NCBI GenBank assembly: GCA_964487255.1
Contig: CAZAQV010000002.1
Coordinates: 248,001-312,000 of the forward strand
Reading direction: 5' to 3'
DNA: 64,000 nucleotides
DNA from: CAZAQV01 sp964487255
Lineage (GTDB): Bacteria > Myxococcota_A > Polyangia > Polyangiales > CAZAQV01
The notes under the pieces were generated by a model. The model worked only from the letters and a program-made list of their open reading frames with translations, did no database searches and was not told the origin of the DNA. The first letter of the stretch is position 1, and each line of letters opens with the position of its first letter. Positions 36,653-45,315 of the stretch are shown here, in pieces. The translations under genes were made by a program, and so were the position numbers.

Positions 36653-37666
36653 ATGGTGACCAAGAAAGTCTCCCTCACTGGTGTAAAGCCCACGGGCGCC
36701 GTCCACCTCGGCAACTACCTGGGAGCCATTCGCCCTGCGATTCGTCTGGCCGACGCATACACAGCCCGTTACTTCATCGCCGACTACCACGCGCTCACCA
36801 CCGAGCGGGACCCGATCGCACTCGAGCAGCAGATTTACCACGTCGCCGCGTGTTGGCTCGCAAGCGGGCTGGATCCGAGTCGCATGCTTATCTACCGTCA
36901 GTCGCAGGTTCCGGAAGTGTTCGAGCTGGCGTGGATCTTCTCCTGCTTGACGGCTGCCGGACAACTCGAGCGCGGCCACGCATACAAAGACGCGGTCGCC
37001 AAAGGCGGTGCGCCGAACGCGGGCCTGCTTTTCTATCCGATGCTCATGGCCGCGGACATCGTGCTCTATGACGCCGACGTCGTGCCCGTCGGCAAAGACC
37101 AGAAGCAGCACCTCGAACTGACGCGCGACGTGGCCGTTCGCCTCAACCACGTCTATGGTGAAGGAACCGTCGTCGTTCCCGAGGCGAAGCTTGCCGAGGT
37201 TGCCGTGATCCCAGGCACCGATGGCGAGAAGATGAGCAAGAGTCGAGGCAATGGCATCGACTTGTTCGCGCCACAGAAGCAGCTGCGCAAGGCGATCATG
37301 AAGATCCAAACGGACTCCACGCCCGAAGGCGCCCCAAAGGTGGCCGAAGGCTCCACGGTCTTCGAAATTTTCCGCGCGGTCGCTTCGGAGTCAGACACCC
37401 TCGCGTTCAAGCAAAGACTTGAGGCCGGGGGTTGGGGCTGGGGACACGCCAAACAAGCGCTTTTCGAAGTCATCGAAGCCGAAATCGGCCCCAAGCGAAA
37501 GCGCTACGACGAACTGATGGCCGACACGCGCGAAATCGATCGGCTGCTCGATGATGGCGCACGCCAAGCACGGGTCATTGCACAGCGCACGATGCGTCGC
37601 GTACGCAGTGCGATTGGAATCACGGGCAACGAACGCAAGCGCGCCAAAACCGTCGCCCCCGTCTAA
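36653..37666 (+). CDS. trpS: Tryptophanyl-tRNA synthetase
   Basis: 337 residues from ATG 36653, the family length. It charges tRNA-Trp. Class I signatures: the HIGH-like HLGN in TGAVHLGNYLGAIRP and KMSKS in TDGEKMSKSRGN. GKDQKQHLELTRDVA is also typical. An in-frame upstream start at 36614 adds 13 residues without homology. It is divergent from the VOC gene and convergent with rpmA. Confidence 0.96.
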   Translation: MVTKKVSLTGVKPTGAVHLGNYLGAIRPAIRLADAYTARYFIADYHALTTERDPIALEQQIYHVAACWLASGLDPSRMLIYRQSQVPEVFELAWIFSCLTAAGQLERGHAYKDAVAKGGAPNAGLLFYPMLMAADIVLYDADVVPVGKDQKQHLELTRDVAVRLNHVYGEGTVVVPEAKLAEVAVIPGTDGEKMSKSRGNGIDLFAPQKQLRKAIMKIQTDSTPEGAPKVAEGSTVFEIFRAVASESDTLAFKQRLEAGGWGWGHAKQALFEVIEAEIGPKRKRYDELMADTREIDRLLDDGARQARVIAQRTMRRVRSAIGITGNERKRAKTVAPV

Positions 37667-37743
37667 GCACCCGAGCGAATACGACTTCGAACGAAGGCGT
37701 GAGTCACCCGCGAGACAAGGCGGAGTCGAGCACCCCGCGTAAG

Positions 37744-37759
37744 CGCACTTAAAAGTGCG
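37744..37759. other. Inverted repeat between trpS and rpmA
   Basis: CGCACTT, AA, AAGTGCG: a perfect 7-bp stem with a 2-nt gap, in the 146-nt convergent region. There is no T-run, so its role as terminator is doubtful. Confidence 0.35.
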
Positions 37760-37812
37760 TGCGCAGGGCGCGGAGACGACAACGCAGTATCGCGGGATGA
37801 ATCGCGACTTCG

Positions 37813-38085
37813 TTAATTAAGGCGAGGGTCGCCTTTGGGGTAGACCGAGACCTGCTTTTTGTCCCGACCCTTGCGCTCAAACTTTACGACACCGTCGATT
37901 TGCGAAAACAGTGTGTAATCGGAACCGGTGCCGACGTTACGACCAGCGTGAAATGTGGAACCCACTTGGCGGACGATGATCGAACCGGCGTTGATGTCCT
38001 CGCCTCCAAAGACTTTGACGCCGCGGTACTGCGGCTTCGAATCACGACCGTTACGGGTTGAACCCTGACCTTTCTTATGTGCCAT
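37813..38085 (-). CDS. rpmA: Ribosomal protein bL27
   Basis: 90 residues, full length. MAHKKGQGSTRNGRDS is the conserved flexible N-terminus that reaches the peptidyl-transferase centre, followed by GVKVFGGEDINAGSIIVRQVG. There is no Firmicutes-type cleavable leader. It sits 30 nt after rplU in the universal order. Confidence 0.98.
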   Translation of the reverse strand: MAHKKGQGSTRNGRDSKPQYRGVKVFGGEDINAGSIIVRQVGSTFHAGRNVGTGSDYTLFSQIDGVVKFERKGRDKKQVSVYPKGDPRLN

Positions 38086-38115
38086 TTCGCTATTCTCCTT
38101 CGAGGTGCTTCAAAC

Positions 38116-38424
38116 CTAGGCCGTGATGCCTGTGATCTTGAGTTCGGTGTACGGTTGACGGTGACCGCGCTTGCGACGGTAATTCTTGCGACGCTTCATC
38201 TTGAAAACAATGATGCGCTTGCTGCGGTCTTGTGCGGTGATTTGTGCGGAGACCTTCGCACCCGACACGAGCGGGGTCCCGATGGATACTTTCTCACCAC
38301 CCACCATGAGGACGTCTGCAATCTCGATGGAGGACCCGACATCACCGTCGACCTTCTCGACGCGAAGCGTGTCGCCTTCGCTCACTCTGTACTGTTTGCC
38401 ACCTGTTCGAATAATCGCGTACAT
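38116..38424 (-). CDS. rplU: Ribosomal protein bL21
   Basis: 102 residues, full length. The conserved start MYAIIRTGGKQYRVSEGD and the RNA-binding KRRKNYRRKRGHRQPYTELKI region near the C-terminus are intact. It is first in the rplU-rpmA operon. The next usual member, obg, is not downstream; trpS is there instead, on the opposite strand. Confidence 0.98.
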   Translation of the reverse strand: MYAIIRTGGKQYRVSEGDTLRVEKVDGDVGSSIEIADVLMVGGEKVSIGTPLVSGAKVSAQITAQDRSKRIIVFKMKRRKNYRRKRGHRQPYTELKITGITA

Positions 38425-38483
38425 CTTGTTCTCTCAATGTTGGGCGGCCACCACCTTGAGGTTATAGGCCGCGAGGGTCGGGC

Positions 38484-38511
38484 AGTGTACCCACAAGCGA
38501 CCAACCTGCAA
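38484..38511 (-). promoter_or_regulatory. Candidate rplU-rpmA promoter
   Basis: On the minus strand TTGCAG (38511-38506), a 16-nt spacer and TACACT (38489-38484). It would give a leader of about 55 nt before rplU ATG 38424. Assigned by eye. Confidence 0.35.
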
Positions 38512-38643
38512 GTACCCAGAAGCACAGTTTTTCCTAAGCACCGACCACGACCGAGCTCATCTGCGCCCCAAACGACGATCTACGAGTGATCTCATGAGGA
38601 TACCGCATGGAGATCCGCACGCGACCGAGGCGCGGATGCGGGC

Positions 38644-38649
38644 TATGCT
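38644..38649 (+). promoter_or_regulatory. -10-like box before the 38658 gene (leaderless type)
   Basis: TATGCT ends 8 nt before ATG 38658. The gap CCCGTCCC has no purine run, so no ribosome-binding site is possible there. Confidence 0.45.
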
Positions 38650-38657
38650 CCCGTCCC

Positions 38658-39278
38658 ATGTCAGACAAAGACGGAGGACGTGACGAAAACGTCCGAAAAG
38701 GCCGGGTCGGAAGACGCATCGATCCTGCATTTGATCGCCTGGTGCGAGGCGAAAAACCGGAGCGAAAGCGAGGTCGTCACCTCGACGACCCACGCCAACA
38801 CGGGCTGGTGCGCGGGGTCGCGAATCGCGAGGTGCGTGCCGTCGCCGAGTTTCACAGCGAGCGGCTTGGCGAGCTGCTGCGCGAGGACACGCCAGAGCTT
38901 CGCGAACGACTGGCGCTCTTGTTGGGAATGGAGATCTGGCGAGGACTGAGCTTCATCTCGAAGAAGGCCTTTCTCGAAGACGGTCTCGAACTTGAACGCT
39001 CACACTGGGCTCACGAGATCAAACCTCGTCGCGACCTGGCAGAGGCCACCATCGCCCTTTGGTACCGCCTCGAAGCCGCTCGGATTCGCAAAGGAGCGCC
39101 GGGCTGGATCGGGGTCGAGAGCGAGGGGAAAAAGAACTTTGTTGAGCTTCGCCTACCCGCCGAAGAGGCGCACCATATCATCGCTGAAATGGGCCGCTCC
39201 GTGACCCCTTTGGTTCGCGACGACCAAGCTGCGAGCAAGCCCGCCCACGGGCACAAAAAAAGCCGAGACCCAAAGTAG
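38658..39278 (+). CDS. Unknown protein, basic N-terminus
   Basis: 206 residues from ATG 38658. Residues 1-45 are Arg/Lys/Asp-rich and probably disordered. The remainder is mostly helical (VRAVAEFHSERLGELLRED, ELRERLALLLGMEIWRGL), with a beta segment GWIGVESEGKKNFVELRLP, and ends in a basic tail. No signal peptide, membrane helix or catalytic motif. The family is not recognised. It diverges from rplU, and its stop lies inside the shared terminator. Confidence 0.65.
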   Translation: MSDKDGGRDENVRKGRVGRRIDPAFDRLVRGEKPERKRGRHLDDPRQHGLVRGVANREVRAVAEFHSERLGELLREDTPELRERLALLLGMEIWRGLSFISKKAFLEDGLELERSHWAHEIKPRRDLAEATIALWYRLEAARIRKGAPGWIGVESEGKKNFVELRLPAEEAHHIIAEMGRSVTPLVRDDQAASKPAHGHKKSRDPK

Positions 39279-39291
39279 GCCCCGGCTTTTG
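39259..39291. terminator. Bidirectional terminator between convergent genes
   Basis: AAAAGCCG and CGGCTTTT make an 8-bp outer stem, with further pairs inside despite two mismatches. T-runs occur on both strands. It overlaps the last codons of the upstream plus-strand gene. Confidence 0.7.
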
Positions 39292-39306
39292 GTGGCTCGG
39301 CGAGCG

Positions 39307-41943
39307 CTAGTTCAGCTTCTGGAGCGCACTCTGAGCACTCTTGAGGTTCGGGTTGATGCTGAGCGCCTTTTGGTAAGCACGCTTGGCATTGTTCCGGTCA
39401 CCGGCACGCAAGTATGAGTGCCCAAGCGCAACAAAATACCGCGAGTTCTGCGGCGCAAGGTTGACCGCTTTGATGTACGCAAGCGCTGCACCCCGCGCAT
39501 CGCCCTGCGCCAAACGGGAGGCCCCGAGACCGGCAAACGAGCCGGCATGACGTGGGTTCATCGTGGTCGCGCGCTGGTAAAGCGCCGCGGCTTCCTGATA
39601 ACGGCGTGCAACGAACGCGGCCTTCGCCTCGTCTCGAATCTGGTCGAAGGGCGAAGCTTGGGGCTTTGTCTCAACCTTGGGAAGCGCGTGATTCTGTGCC
39701 TGCGCTTGACGCGAGCTCGCCGCATTCGCCACATCTTGTAGCGTCGCGGGGCGCTCTTTGCTCTGAGCTTCGCGCTTCTCCACTCGTTCTGTGATCCGTT
39801 CGCGACGTGCGCGGCGCGACGTGCGCCTTTCGGGGACAGAAGACTCCTCTGCCTCCGCGCTTCGCTTCCCTTCCATCGGAAGAATCTTTACATCTTCGCC
39901 ACGTTTGACCGCCCTCTTCGTGGGCGGTTTCGCCACGACGGGCTGTGCCGAAGCGACCGGCGCCACCTTTGCGGCGGCGGGAGTCTGGGACTTCGGTGCC
40001 GCTTCGGCCGAAGCAACCGTCGCCGCTTGGCTGCTCGACTGCGAGCCGCTGAGGTACAAAGCGACCGCACCGAGCACAACCGTGCCCACGAAGGCCCCCA
40101 TCAGAGCCGCGATCCAGACGGCTCGATTCGATTTCGGCTCCGGCTTGGCCGCACTCGTGATAACCGGCATCGCTACGGGACGCGGCGTTCGGACAACCGG
40201 TTCAGGCGCCTTGAGGGCGGCGGGAGGCCGCGCTTCGACAACCGGTGCGCCCCCATCTGCCGGCAAGTCGAGCGCTGCCGATGCGGCAACAGCCTCTGGC
40301 AGGTCGAGCTCAGGTTCGGCAGGGATCTCGGGCGGCTCGTTGAAGGACTCGAACATGCCGCTGGCAGGCTGCTCTTCGGCAGGGACTTCATCGAGCTCTT
40401 CGTCAACATCGTCGAATGCGATTTCGTCGATGCCATCAAAAATAGCCGCAGGCGCTTTTGAGGCTAAGACAATGTCGTCATCTTCTACGGGCTCGATTTC
40501 GTCGAAGGCGAGCACAGCAGTTCCTGCAGGGTCTCGCGGGATGTCGACAAGCGTACCCTCGCTGTCCCGCTCGGCCTCATATTTCGCCTTGATCGCATCG
40601 GTATCTTCGAGGTCCTCATAGTCGAGCTCTTCGAGTGGAATATTGATGTTGAGCAGACCGCTCGGTGCGATCGAGGAATAGCCCGGCGCATTGACCGCCG
40701 GCAACGCACTGGCCGGCTTGAGCGATTGGTAGCCGGGAGCATTGACGGGCGGTGGGCCACTCACCGAGGCCGTGGTCAACCCTTCCTTGACGGGCATATC
40801 GCTCTTACGGCTTGCGCCGCTGAGCGCCGCAGCCGAAGGCACGGGCGGTGGCTTGCTGACCGAATGGGCCTCAAGCGCGGGCGGCGGAAGCGTCTCGGAG
40901 GGAGGTGGTGGTGGACGCTTTCCCCTGCTCGGATGGGCCGGCAGGCCAAGCAAAGTCGCGCGGCGAAGCTCTTCGCTGTCACTGACACCCAAATCGATCT
41001 TACGTTGCATTTTTTCTCCCTCCCCCTCGGTCATCGAGGGTGACTTTCGAACACCATCGTCGGTAAACGGCGACAATGTACGAAAAACTTGTTCGGCCGA
41101 GTGCGGCCTCTTGCGCGGACTGCGCTCCAGCAGCGAAGCGAGCAGACGACTGACTGCTTGCGGCAAACCACGCGGCATCTCAGGGCGTGGCGCACTGACA
41201 TGCTGCTGCAGGATACTTTCCGCATCATCGCCCTTGAAGAGCTTTTCGCCAGTCAGCATCTCGTAGAAAACACAGCCGAGCGCGTAAAGGTCACTGCGAA
41301 AGCTTACCAAGCGCCCGGCGATCTGCTCTGGCGAGACATAGCCGACCGTGCCGAAGATCGGATACGGCGTGTGAGTCGGAATGCGTACGGACACCCCGGC
41401 ATCGATCAGCGCAACCCGTGGGCCGTTTCTGCCTCTCCCGCGGAAGAGGACATGCTCCGGCTTGAGGTCGCGATGAAGAAAACCTTCGCCATGCAGTTCG
41501 GCCAAGCCAAGCGCGATCTGCGCGGCGATGGCGATGGCGTCTCCCATCGGGAGTGGACCGTCGTGAATCACCACATCGAGTGGGATGCCCGGAATGTTGT
41601 TCCGGTACTGCCAGATGACGCCCTCATGCTGTCCGCAGCGCAAGGGAGCAACCACCACGTCGCTCTCTGTGACCAACTTCTGTTGGCGAGACCACTCACG
41701 CAAAATGCGGTGTCGTTCTGCAATACCGAAGGCTTCGGAATCGAGAATCTTGAGCAGTCCCTGCTGCTTGCTCTGGAGGTCTTCAGCCTCGATGAGCTCA
41801 CTATGAGGCCCATCCGCCAACTTCGGACCAAGCGAGAAAAGTTCGCTTAGACCGGATGGAAGAGCCCGAAAATACTCCCTTTTAGTGGCCAACTGCTCCA
41901 CAGACCCCGGAACCGTACGAGAAATGCACTCTGTGTCAAACAT
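39307..41943 (-). CDS. Ser/Thr kinase-like protein with C-terminal TPRs, atypical active site
   Basis: 878 residues. The N-terminal kinase fold (~40-300) has HRDLKPEHV in the catalytic loop, where His replaces the metal-binding Asn, and LIDAGVS in place of DFG. The Gly-rich loop is not evident, so activity is doubtful. A long acidic, Pro/Ala-rich linker (~300-600) follows, with two copies of a (V)NAPGY(Q/S)S motif. One transmembrane helix (WIAALMGAFVGTVVLGAVAL) lies near 620, then a basic Ala-rich linker, and about three TPRs end the protein. It could be a pseudokinase scaffold coupling a cytoplasmic signal to periplasmic TPRs. Confidence 0.85.
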   Translation of the reverse strand: MFDTECISRTVPGSVEQLATKREYFRALPSGLSELFSLGPKLADGPHSELIEAEDLQSKQQGLLKILDSEAFGIAERHRILREWSRQQKLVTESDVVVAPLRCGQHEGVIWQYRNNIPGIPLDVVIHDGPLPMGDAIAIAAQIALGLAELHGEGFLHRDLKPEHVLFRGRGRNGPRVALIDAGVSVRIPTHTPYPIFGTVGYVSPEQIAGRLVSFRSDLYALGCVFYEMLTGEKLFKGDDAESILQQHVSAPRPEMPRGLPQAVSRLLASLLERSPRKRPHSAEQVFRTLSPFTDDGVRKSPSMTEGEGEKMQRKIDLGVSDSEELRRATLLGLPAHPSRGKRPPPPPSETLPPPALEAHSVSKPPPVPSAAALSGASRKSDMPVKEGLTTASVSGPPPVNAPGYQSLKPASALPAVNAPGYSSIAPSGLLNINIPLEELDYEDLEDTDAIKAKYEAERDSEGTLVDIPRDPAGTAVLAFDEIEPVEDDDIVLASKAPAAIFDGIDEIAFDDVDEELDEVPAEEQPASGMFESFNEPPEIPAEPELDLPEAVAASAALDLPADGGAPVVEARPPAALKAPEPVVRTPRPVAMPVITSAAKPEPKSNRAVWIAALMGAFVGTVVLGAVALYLSGSQSSSQAATVASAEAAPKSQTPAAAKVAPVASAQPVVAKPPTKRAVKRGEDVKILPMEGKRSAEAEESSVPERRTSRRARRERITERVEKREAQSKERPATLQDVANAASSRQAQAQNHALPKVETKPQASPFDQIRDEAKAAFVARRYQEAAALYQRATTMNPRHAGSFAGLGASRLAQGDARGAALAYIKAVNLAPQNSRYFVALGHSYLRAGDRNNAKRAYQKALSINPNLKSAQSALQKLN

Positions 41944-41969
41944 CGTGCTTCATGTAGGTGTGCGTAAGC

Positions 41970-43337
41970 TCACTGCTTCGCCCTCAGAGCGCTCCACGCT
42001 TGCTGGAGCAGAATCCTGCTGGGTGGGAGCTCAAAGGCAAAGATCGCCCAGAGCAAGGGGTGGATCCAGCCGAGGGATGGGGTCGCCTCGCGGGCAAGTT
42101 GCCACGCGTCATGTCCCGAATAACCGGCCAATAGCAGCGGGGCGGCGATGAGGGCACCCGATCGCGAGAGCAGACAGGACACTGGCAGGACCCACATCCA
42201 GTACCAGGGATGAAGCTGGGGACTGAGTAGAAGCGAGAGCCAAAGCACACACACAAGCGCTCGTCCCGGCCCTGTGCGGCGTCCTATCCACAGCGCAAAC
42301 AGGACCACGATGCAAAGCACCACCGCTCTCGCGACAACGCGAGCAAGATCGCCACGCTGGATCGCGCCGCGGTAGAGCCCCTCAAACGTTGCGGTCGGAT
42401 CGAACAGCTCGGGAACGCCTCGGGGCTTCGCGAAGCGGACATGCCGCCGCACACCAGCCTCCGCGAGCGCGACTTCCACTGCACGTTCCACCCATACATA
42501 TGCCCCCTCGTTGCCTTGCCAGCGGTGCGCGAAATGGGTCGTTCCTGCAACTTGCTCGCCAGCCAGAAAAAAGCTGGGTCCGACGAACGCTGTAGCAACA
42601 GCTGACGCGACGATGACGTGCTTGGTGCGCCTACGCGCGAACGTCAGAAGAGCCGCAAATCCAACCAACTTTAGGCTCGCTGCACATGCCGCAAAGACAA
42701 CGCCGCGCCAGCGCGTTCCTTGCAAACCGAGCACACTTAGCAACAAGAGCAGTCCCAAAAAACCGTCATGATGTCCGCTCAACGGCCCTTCGACGATCAA
42801 AAGGGGGTTCAGACCGAACAGCCACGCCGCTCGCGCCGAAGCATACCCGTGGAGAAACCACACCGTTGCAAGATGCACGAGGAGAGCGAAGAACTTGAAT
42901 GCGAAGACCGTATTGAACAAGGCGAGCGCTGCGAACAGAGCCTGAAGCAACACAGGGTAAATCGTCGGGATCGACTTGTGGTTGATGTGCGTCCACGCTT
43001 CGTTGCGCAACTGCGCAAGCGAAGGGTCGAGCGGCGATGTCGAAAATGGGTTCGCGCCCGCAAGCACCACTCGCCCCTCGAAAAGGTGACGGTAGACGTC
43101 GTCAGAAAGCAACGCACCGCTTGCAACAAAAGGCAGGGACGCAAGCGAGACGACGACGAGTACTGTTCGTCGCGTGTTTTCGCCACGCCAGCAGCTCATC
43201 ATCGCAGCGTAGGGCACAAAGGAAAATGCCAAGCAAGTGAGCATCGGCCAGCGCAGCGCAAAGCAATGGCCCATCGCCACTGCCACCCAGAGCGAACCAA
43301 CCGTGGCTGCAACGGCAGCGCGGGCCGCAACCGTCAC
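41970..43337 (-). CDS. Polytopic glycosyltransferase (GT87/DUF2029-like)
   Basis: 455 residues with roughly 10-12 hydrophobic helices. LLSDDVYRHLFEGRVVLAGANPF is the GT-C signature, with the Asp pair of the first periplasmic loop acting as catalytic base, as in GT87 and related polyprenol-phosphate mannosyltransferases. A second motif is PLSGHHDGFLGL. The start is GTG 43337, 8 nt after the stop of the lipoprotein gene on the same strand. The likely role is transfer of a hexose from a polyprenyl carrier outside the cytoplasmic membrane. Confidence 0.8.
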   Translation of the reverse strand: MTVAARAAVAATVGSLWVAVAMGHCFALRWPMLTCLAFSFVPYAAMMSCWRGENTRRTVLVVVSLASLPFVASGALLSDDVYRHLFEGRVVLAGANPFSTSPLDPSLAQLRNEAWTHINHKSIPTIYPVLLQALFAALALFNTVFAFKFFALLVHLATVWFLHGYASARAAWLFGLNPLLIVEGPLSGHHDGFLGLLLLLSVLGLQGTRWRGVVFAACAASLKLVGFAALLTFARRRTKHVIVASAVATAFVGPSFFLAGEQVAGTTHFAHRWQGNEGAYVWVERAVEVALAEAGVRRHVRFAKPRGVPELFDPTATFEGLYRGAIQRGDLARVVARAVVLCIVVLFALWIGRRTGPGRALVCVLWLSLLLSPQLHPWYWMWVLPVSCLLSRSGALIAAPLLLAGYSGHDAWQLAREATPSLGWIHPLLWAIFAFELPPSRILLQQAWSALRAKQ

Positions 43338-43345
43338 GTTAACCG

Positions 43346-43975
43346 TTAGCGAACCGAGAACGCGAAGGCGCGCTTCCGCTCGCCTGGAGAAATTTCACCA
43401 TTGAAGACACCATGCAACTTGCCACCCTCGACCATGGTCACGCTTGCTGTCGTGATGCCACTCGCCGCGCACTCACCCCAATACGCCATCTCGACGATGT
43501 ACGTGCCAGGCTTCAGCGGCGCTTCAAAGTAAGCGCTTTCCACGCGCTGCATCTGTTGCTCCGTGCACGCCCCACGTCCGTCGTGCTGCAAGTGCCCGCC
43601 ACTTGAGGTTTCGCGATGCTGTTGCGAAAGTGCTTCACCGTTCGGATCGATAACGTGCAGATCAAGGTCGGCATCGGAATTCCAAGTCAGCGCCACATGC
43701 AACGCGCCTTGCTCTAGCTTGCAGGACTCATCAATTTCGCCGTTGCAATTGTCGTCGGCACCATTGCACCGTTCTTCGGCATCCTTCGCGCAAGCGTTTT
43801 CGATCCGCGTAAAACCTTGCTCGACCTTGACCGAGTTGGGCACGACCGCGCTTGATGTGTCGCCTCCGCCTTGGGTGCCATCACCTTCCTCAGCTTCCGC
43901 ACCGGCCGATTGCGCGCCGCCGCAAGCGACGACGAAGGCAAGACAAACGATCCACATGAGTCCGAACTTGTTCAT
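43346..43975 (-). CDS. Lipoprotein with MopE-like metal-binding motif and YfaP-like domain
   Basis: 209 residues. Lipobox VVACGG, then a Gly/Glu/Thr-rich linker. ERCNGADDNCNGEIDESC (~68-85) is the DNCNGxxDE motif of the MopE-type putative metal-binding family, widespread in Myxococcota surface proteins. Residues ~92-205 hold a beta-sandwich with WNSDADLDLHVIDPNGE, typical of DUF2135/YfaP-like and pre-peptidase domains. It leads a two-gene unit with the GT87-like enzyme. Confidence 0.85.
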   Translation of the reverse strand: MNKFGLMWIVCLAFVVACGGAQSAGAEAEEGDGTQGGGDTSSAVVPNSVKVEQGFTRIENACAKDAEERCNGADDNCNGEIDESCKLEQGALHVALTWNSDADLDLHVIDPNGEALSQQHRETSSGGHLQHDGRGACTEQQMQRVESAYFEAPLKPGTYIVEMAYWGECAASGITTASVTMVEGGKLHGVFNGEISPGERKRAFAFSVR

Positions 43976-44008
43976 GGCTGTTCGTTAGCATTTTTGTCGC
44001 CGAGGGCA

Positions 44009-44014
44009 TACTCT
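44009..44014 (+). promoter_or_regulatory. -10-like box before the PNP gene
   Basis: TACTCT ends 9 nt before ATG 44024. It fits the TANNNT pattern less tightly than the other examples. Confidence 0.25.
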
Positions 44015-44023
44015 AGCGGCCTC

Positions 44024-44881
44024 ATGCAGAACATGGACTTGGGACTGGACGTAGCCAGCACCGAAACCCGACTCGAAGAAGCGCTCAAGGCCGTACGAGG
44101 TAAGAGTGACGCCCGACCGGCGGTCGCGCTCGTCTTGGGGTCAGGTTTGGGCGCTTTTGCAGACACACTCGACGCGCACGAAGCCATCGACTACCGCGAT
44201 ATTCCAGGCATCCCCGCGTCCAAGGTCGAGGGCCACAAAGGAAACCTCGTCTTCGGCAAGGTTGGCGCGACGCCCGTCGTCGCGATGCAGGGCCGAGCAC
44301 ACCTTTACGAGGGCCATCATGCGCACGAAATCGTCTTTGGGGTTCGCCTCATGGCGAAGCTTGGCGCCTGCAACCTTCTCATTACAAACGCAGCAGGTGG
44401 CATCAGCAGCGCGCTTGAAGTCGGTGACTTGATGCTCATTTCCGATCACCTCAATCTGACAGGAACCAACTCTCTGCTTGGGCCCAACCTGCCATCGCTC
44501 GGGCCGCGATTTCCCGACATGACCGAGGCCTACGACGCAAGACTGCGCGCGCTCGCGGACGAACAGGGGAAAAAACTCGGGTTCTCGCTCAAGAGCGGCG
44601 TCTACGCAGGCCTACTCGGCCCGACCTACGAGACGCCCGCGGAGATTAAGATGCTGCAAGTGCTCGGCGCACAAGCGGTCGGCATGAGCACCGTGTTGGA
44701 AGTCATCGCCGCGCGACACATGGGAGTACGCTGCCTCGGCATCTCCTGCATCACCAATCTGGCGGCAGGTCTTTCGGATCAGACGCTCGACCACAGCGAA
44801 GTGCAAGAAGTGGCGAACCGCGTGCATGATCGTTTCGTGAGCCTTCTGCGCGAGATCATTCCCGCGATGGCGACGGTATGA
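44024..44881 (+). CDS. punA: Purine-nucleoside phosphorylase
   Basis: 285 residues. Trimeric (type II) PNP: VALVLGSGLGAFAD holds the phosphate-binding loop, then SKVEGHKGNLVFG, VVAMQGRAHLYEGH (the phosphate-binding His) and ITNAAGGISS. It splits purine nucleosides with phosphate into base and ribose-1-phosphate. The alternative ATG at 44033 is 3 codons later. The stop overlaps cdd by 4 nt (ATGA), so PNP, cytidine deaminase and amidohydrolase form a coupled nucleoside-salvage operon. Confidence 0.95.
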   Translation: MQNMDLGLDVASTETRLEEALKAVRGKSDARPAVALVLGSGLGAFADTLDAHEAIDYRDIPGIPASKVEGHKGNLVFGKVGATPVVAMQGRAHLYEGHHAHEIVFGVRLMAKLGACNLLITNAAGGISSALEVGDLMLISDHLNLTGTNSLLGPNLPSLGPRFPDMTEAYDARLRALADEQGKKLGFSLKSGVYAGLLGPTYETPAEIKMLQVLGAQAVGMSTVLEVIAARHMGVRCLGISCITNLAAGLSDQTLDHSEVQEVANRVHDRFVSLLREIIPAMATV

Positions 44882-45315
44882 GCAAGGCCGAACCGGACTG
44901 GGAGGCCCTGCGCAAAGCGGCATTCGAAGCAGCGGGACGCGCCTATGCGCCCTACTCGAGTTTTTCGGTAGGGGCGGCCCTTTTGGGCAGCGACGGGAAG
45001 GTCTTCCTCGGCTGCAACGTCGAGAACGCCAGCTACGGGCTGACACAATGTGCCGAACGATCTGCTGTGGGCGCCGCGTTCAGCCAAGGCACACGCGACT
45101 TCGTGGCCATCGCCATCGCAACCCCCACCCGCATGCCAACGCCCCCGTGCGGGATGTGTCGCCAAGTCCTCGCTGAGGTCGCACCTAACATCCCCGTGCG
45201 CTGTTTTACCCCGGCCGGCGATGTGCTCGAAACGACTGTGCGAGAGCTCTTGCCGCACCAGTTTGCTAGCGAACACCTGCGCGACTCGATCCCGCCCGCG
45301 ACCACCGACGAATGA
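44878..45315 (+). CDS. cdd: Cytidine deaminase
   Basis: 145 residues, the small tetrameric type. It converts cytidine and deoxycytidine to uridine and deoxyuridine. The zinc site is intact: CAE (Cys58, Glu60) and PCGMC (Cys91, Cys94), three Cys ligands as in the tetrameric class. FSVGAALL and GCNVENASYGLT bind substrate. It overlaps both neighbours by 4 nt. Confidence 0.97.
   Translation: MSKAEPDWEALRKAAFEAAGRAYAPYSSFSVGAALLGSDGKVFLGCNVENASYGLTQCAERSAVGAAFSQGTRDFVAIAIATPTRMPTPPCGMCRQVLAEVAPNIPVRCFTPAGDVLETTVRELLPHQFASEHLRDSIPPATTDE

Noticed and set aside
37667..37812. tRNA or terminator between trpS and rpmA
   Set aside because: The 7-bp hairpin lacks a T-run, and no cloverleaf with conserved T-loop bases is visible.
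41089..41850. Plus-strand frame of 253 codons
   Set aside because: Antisense to the N-terminal kinase domain at 39307-41943.
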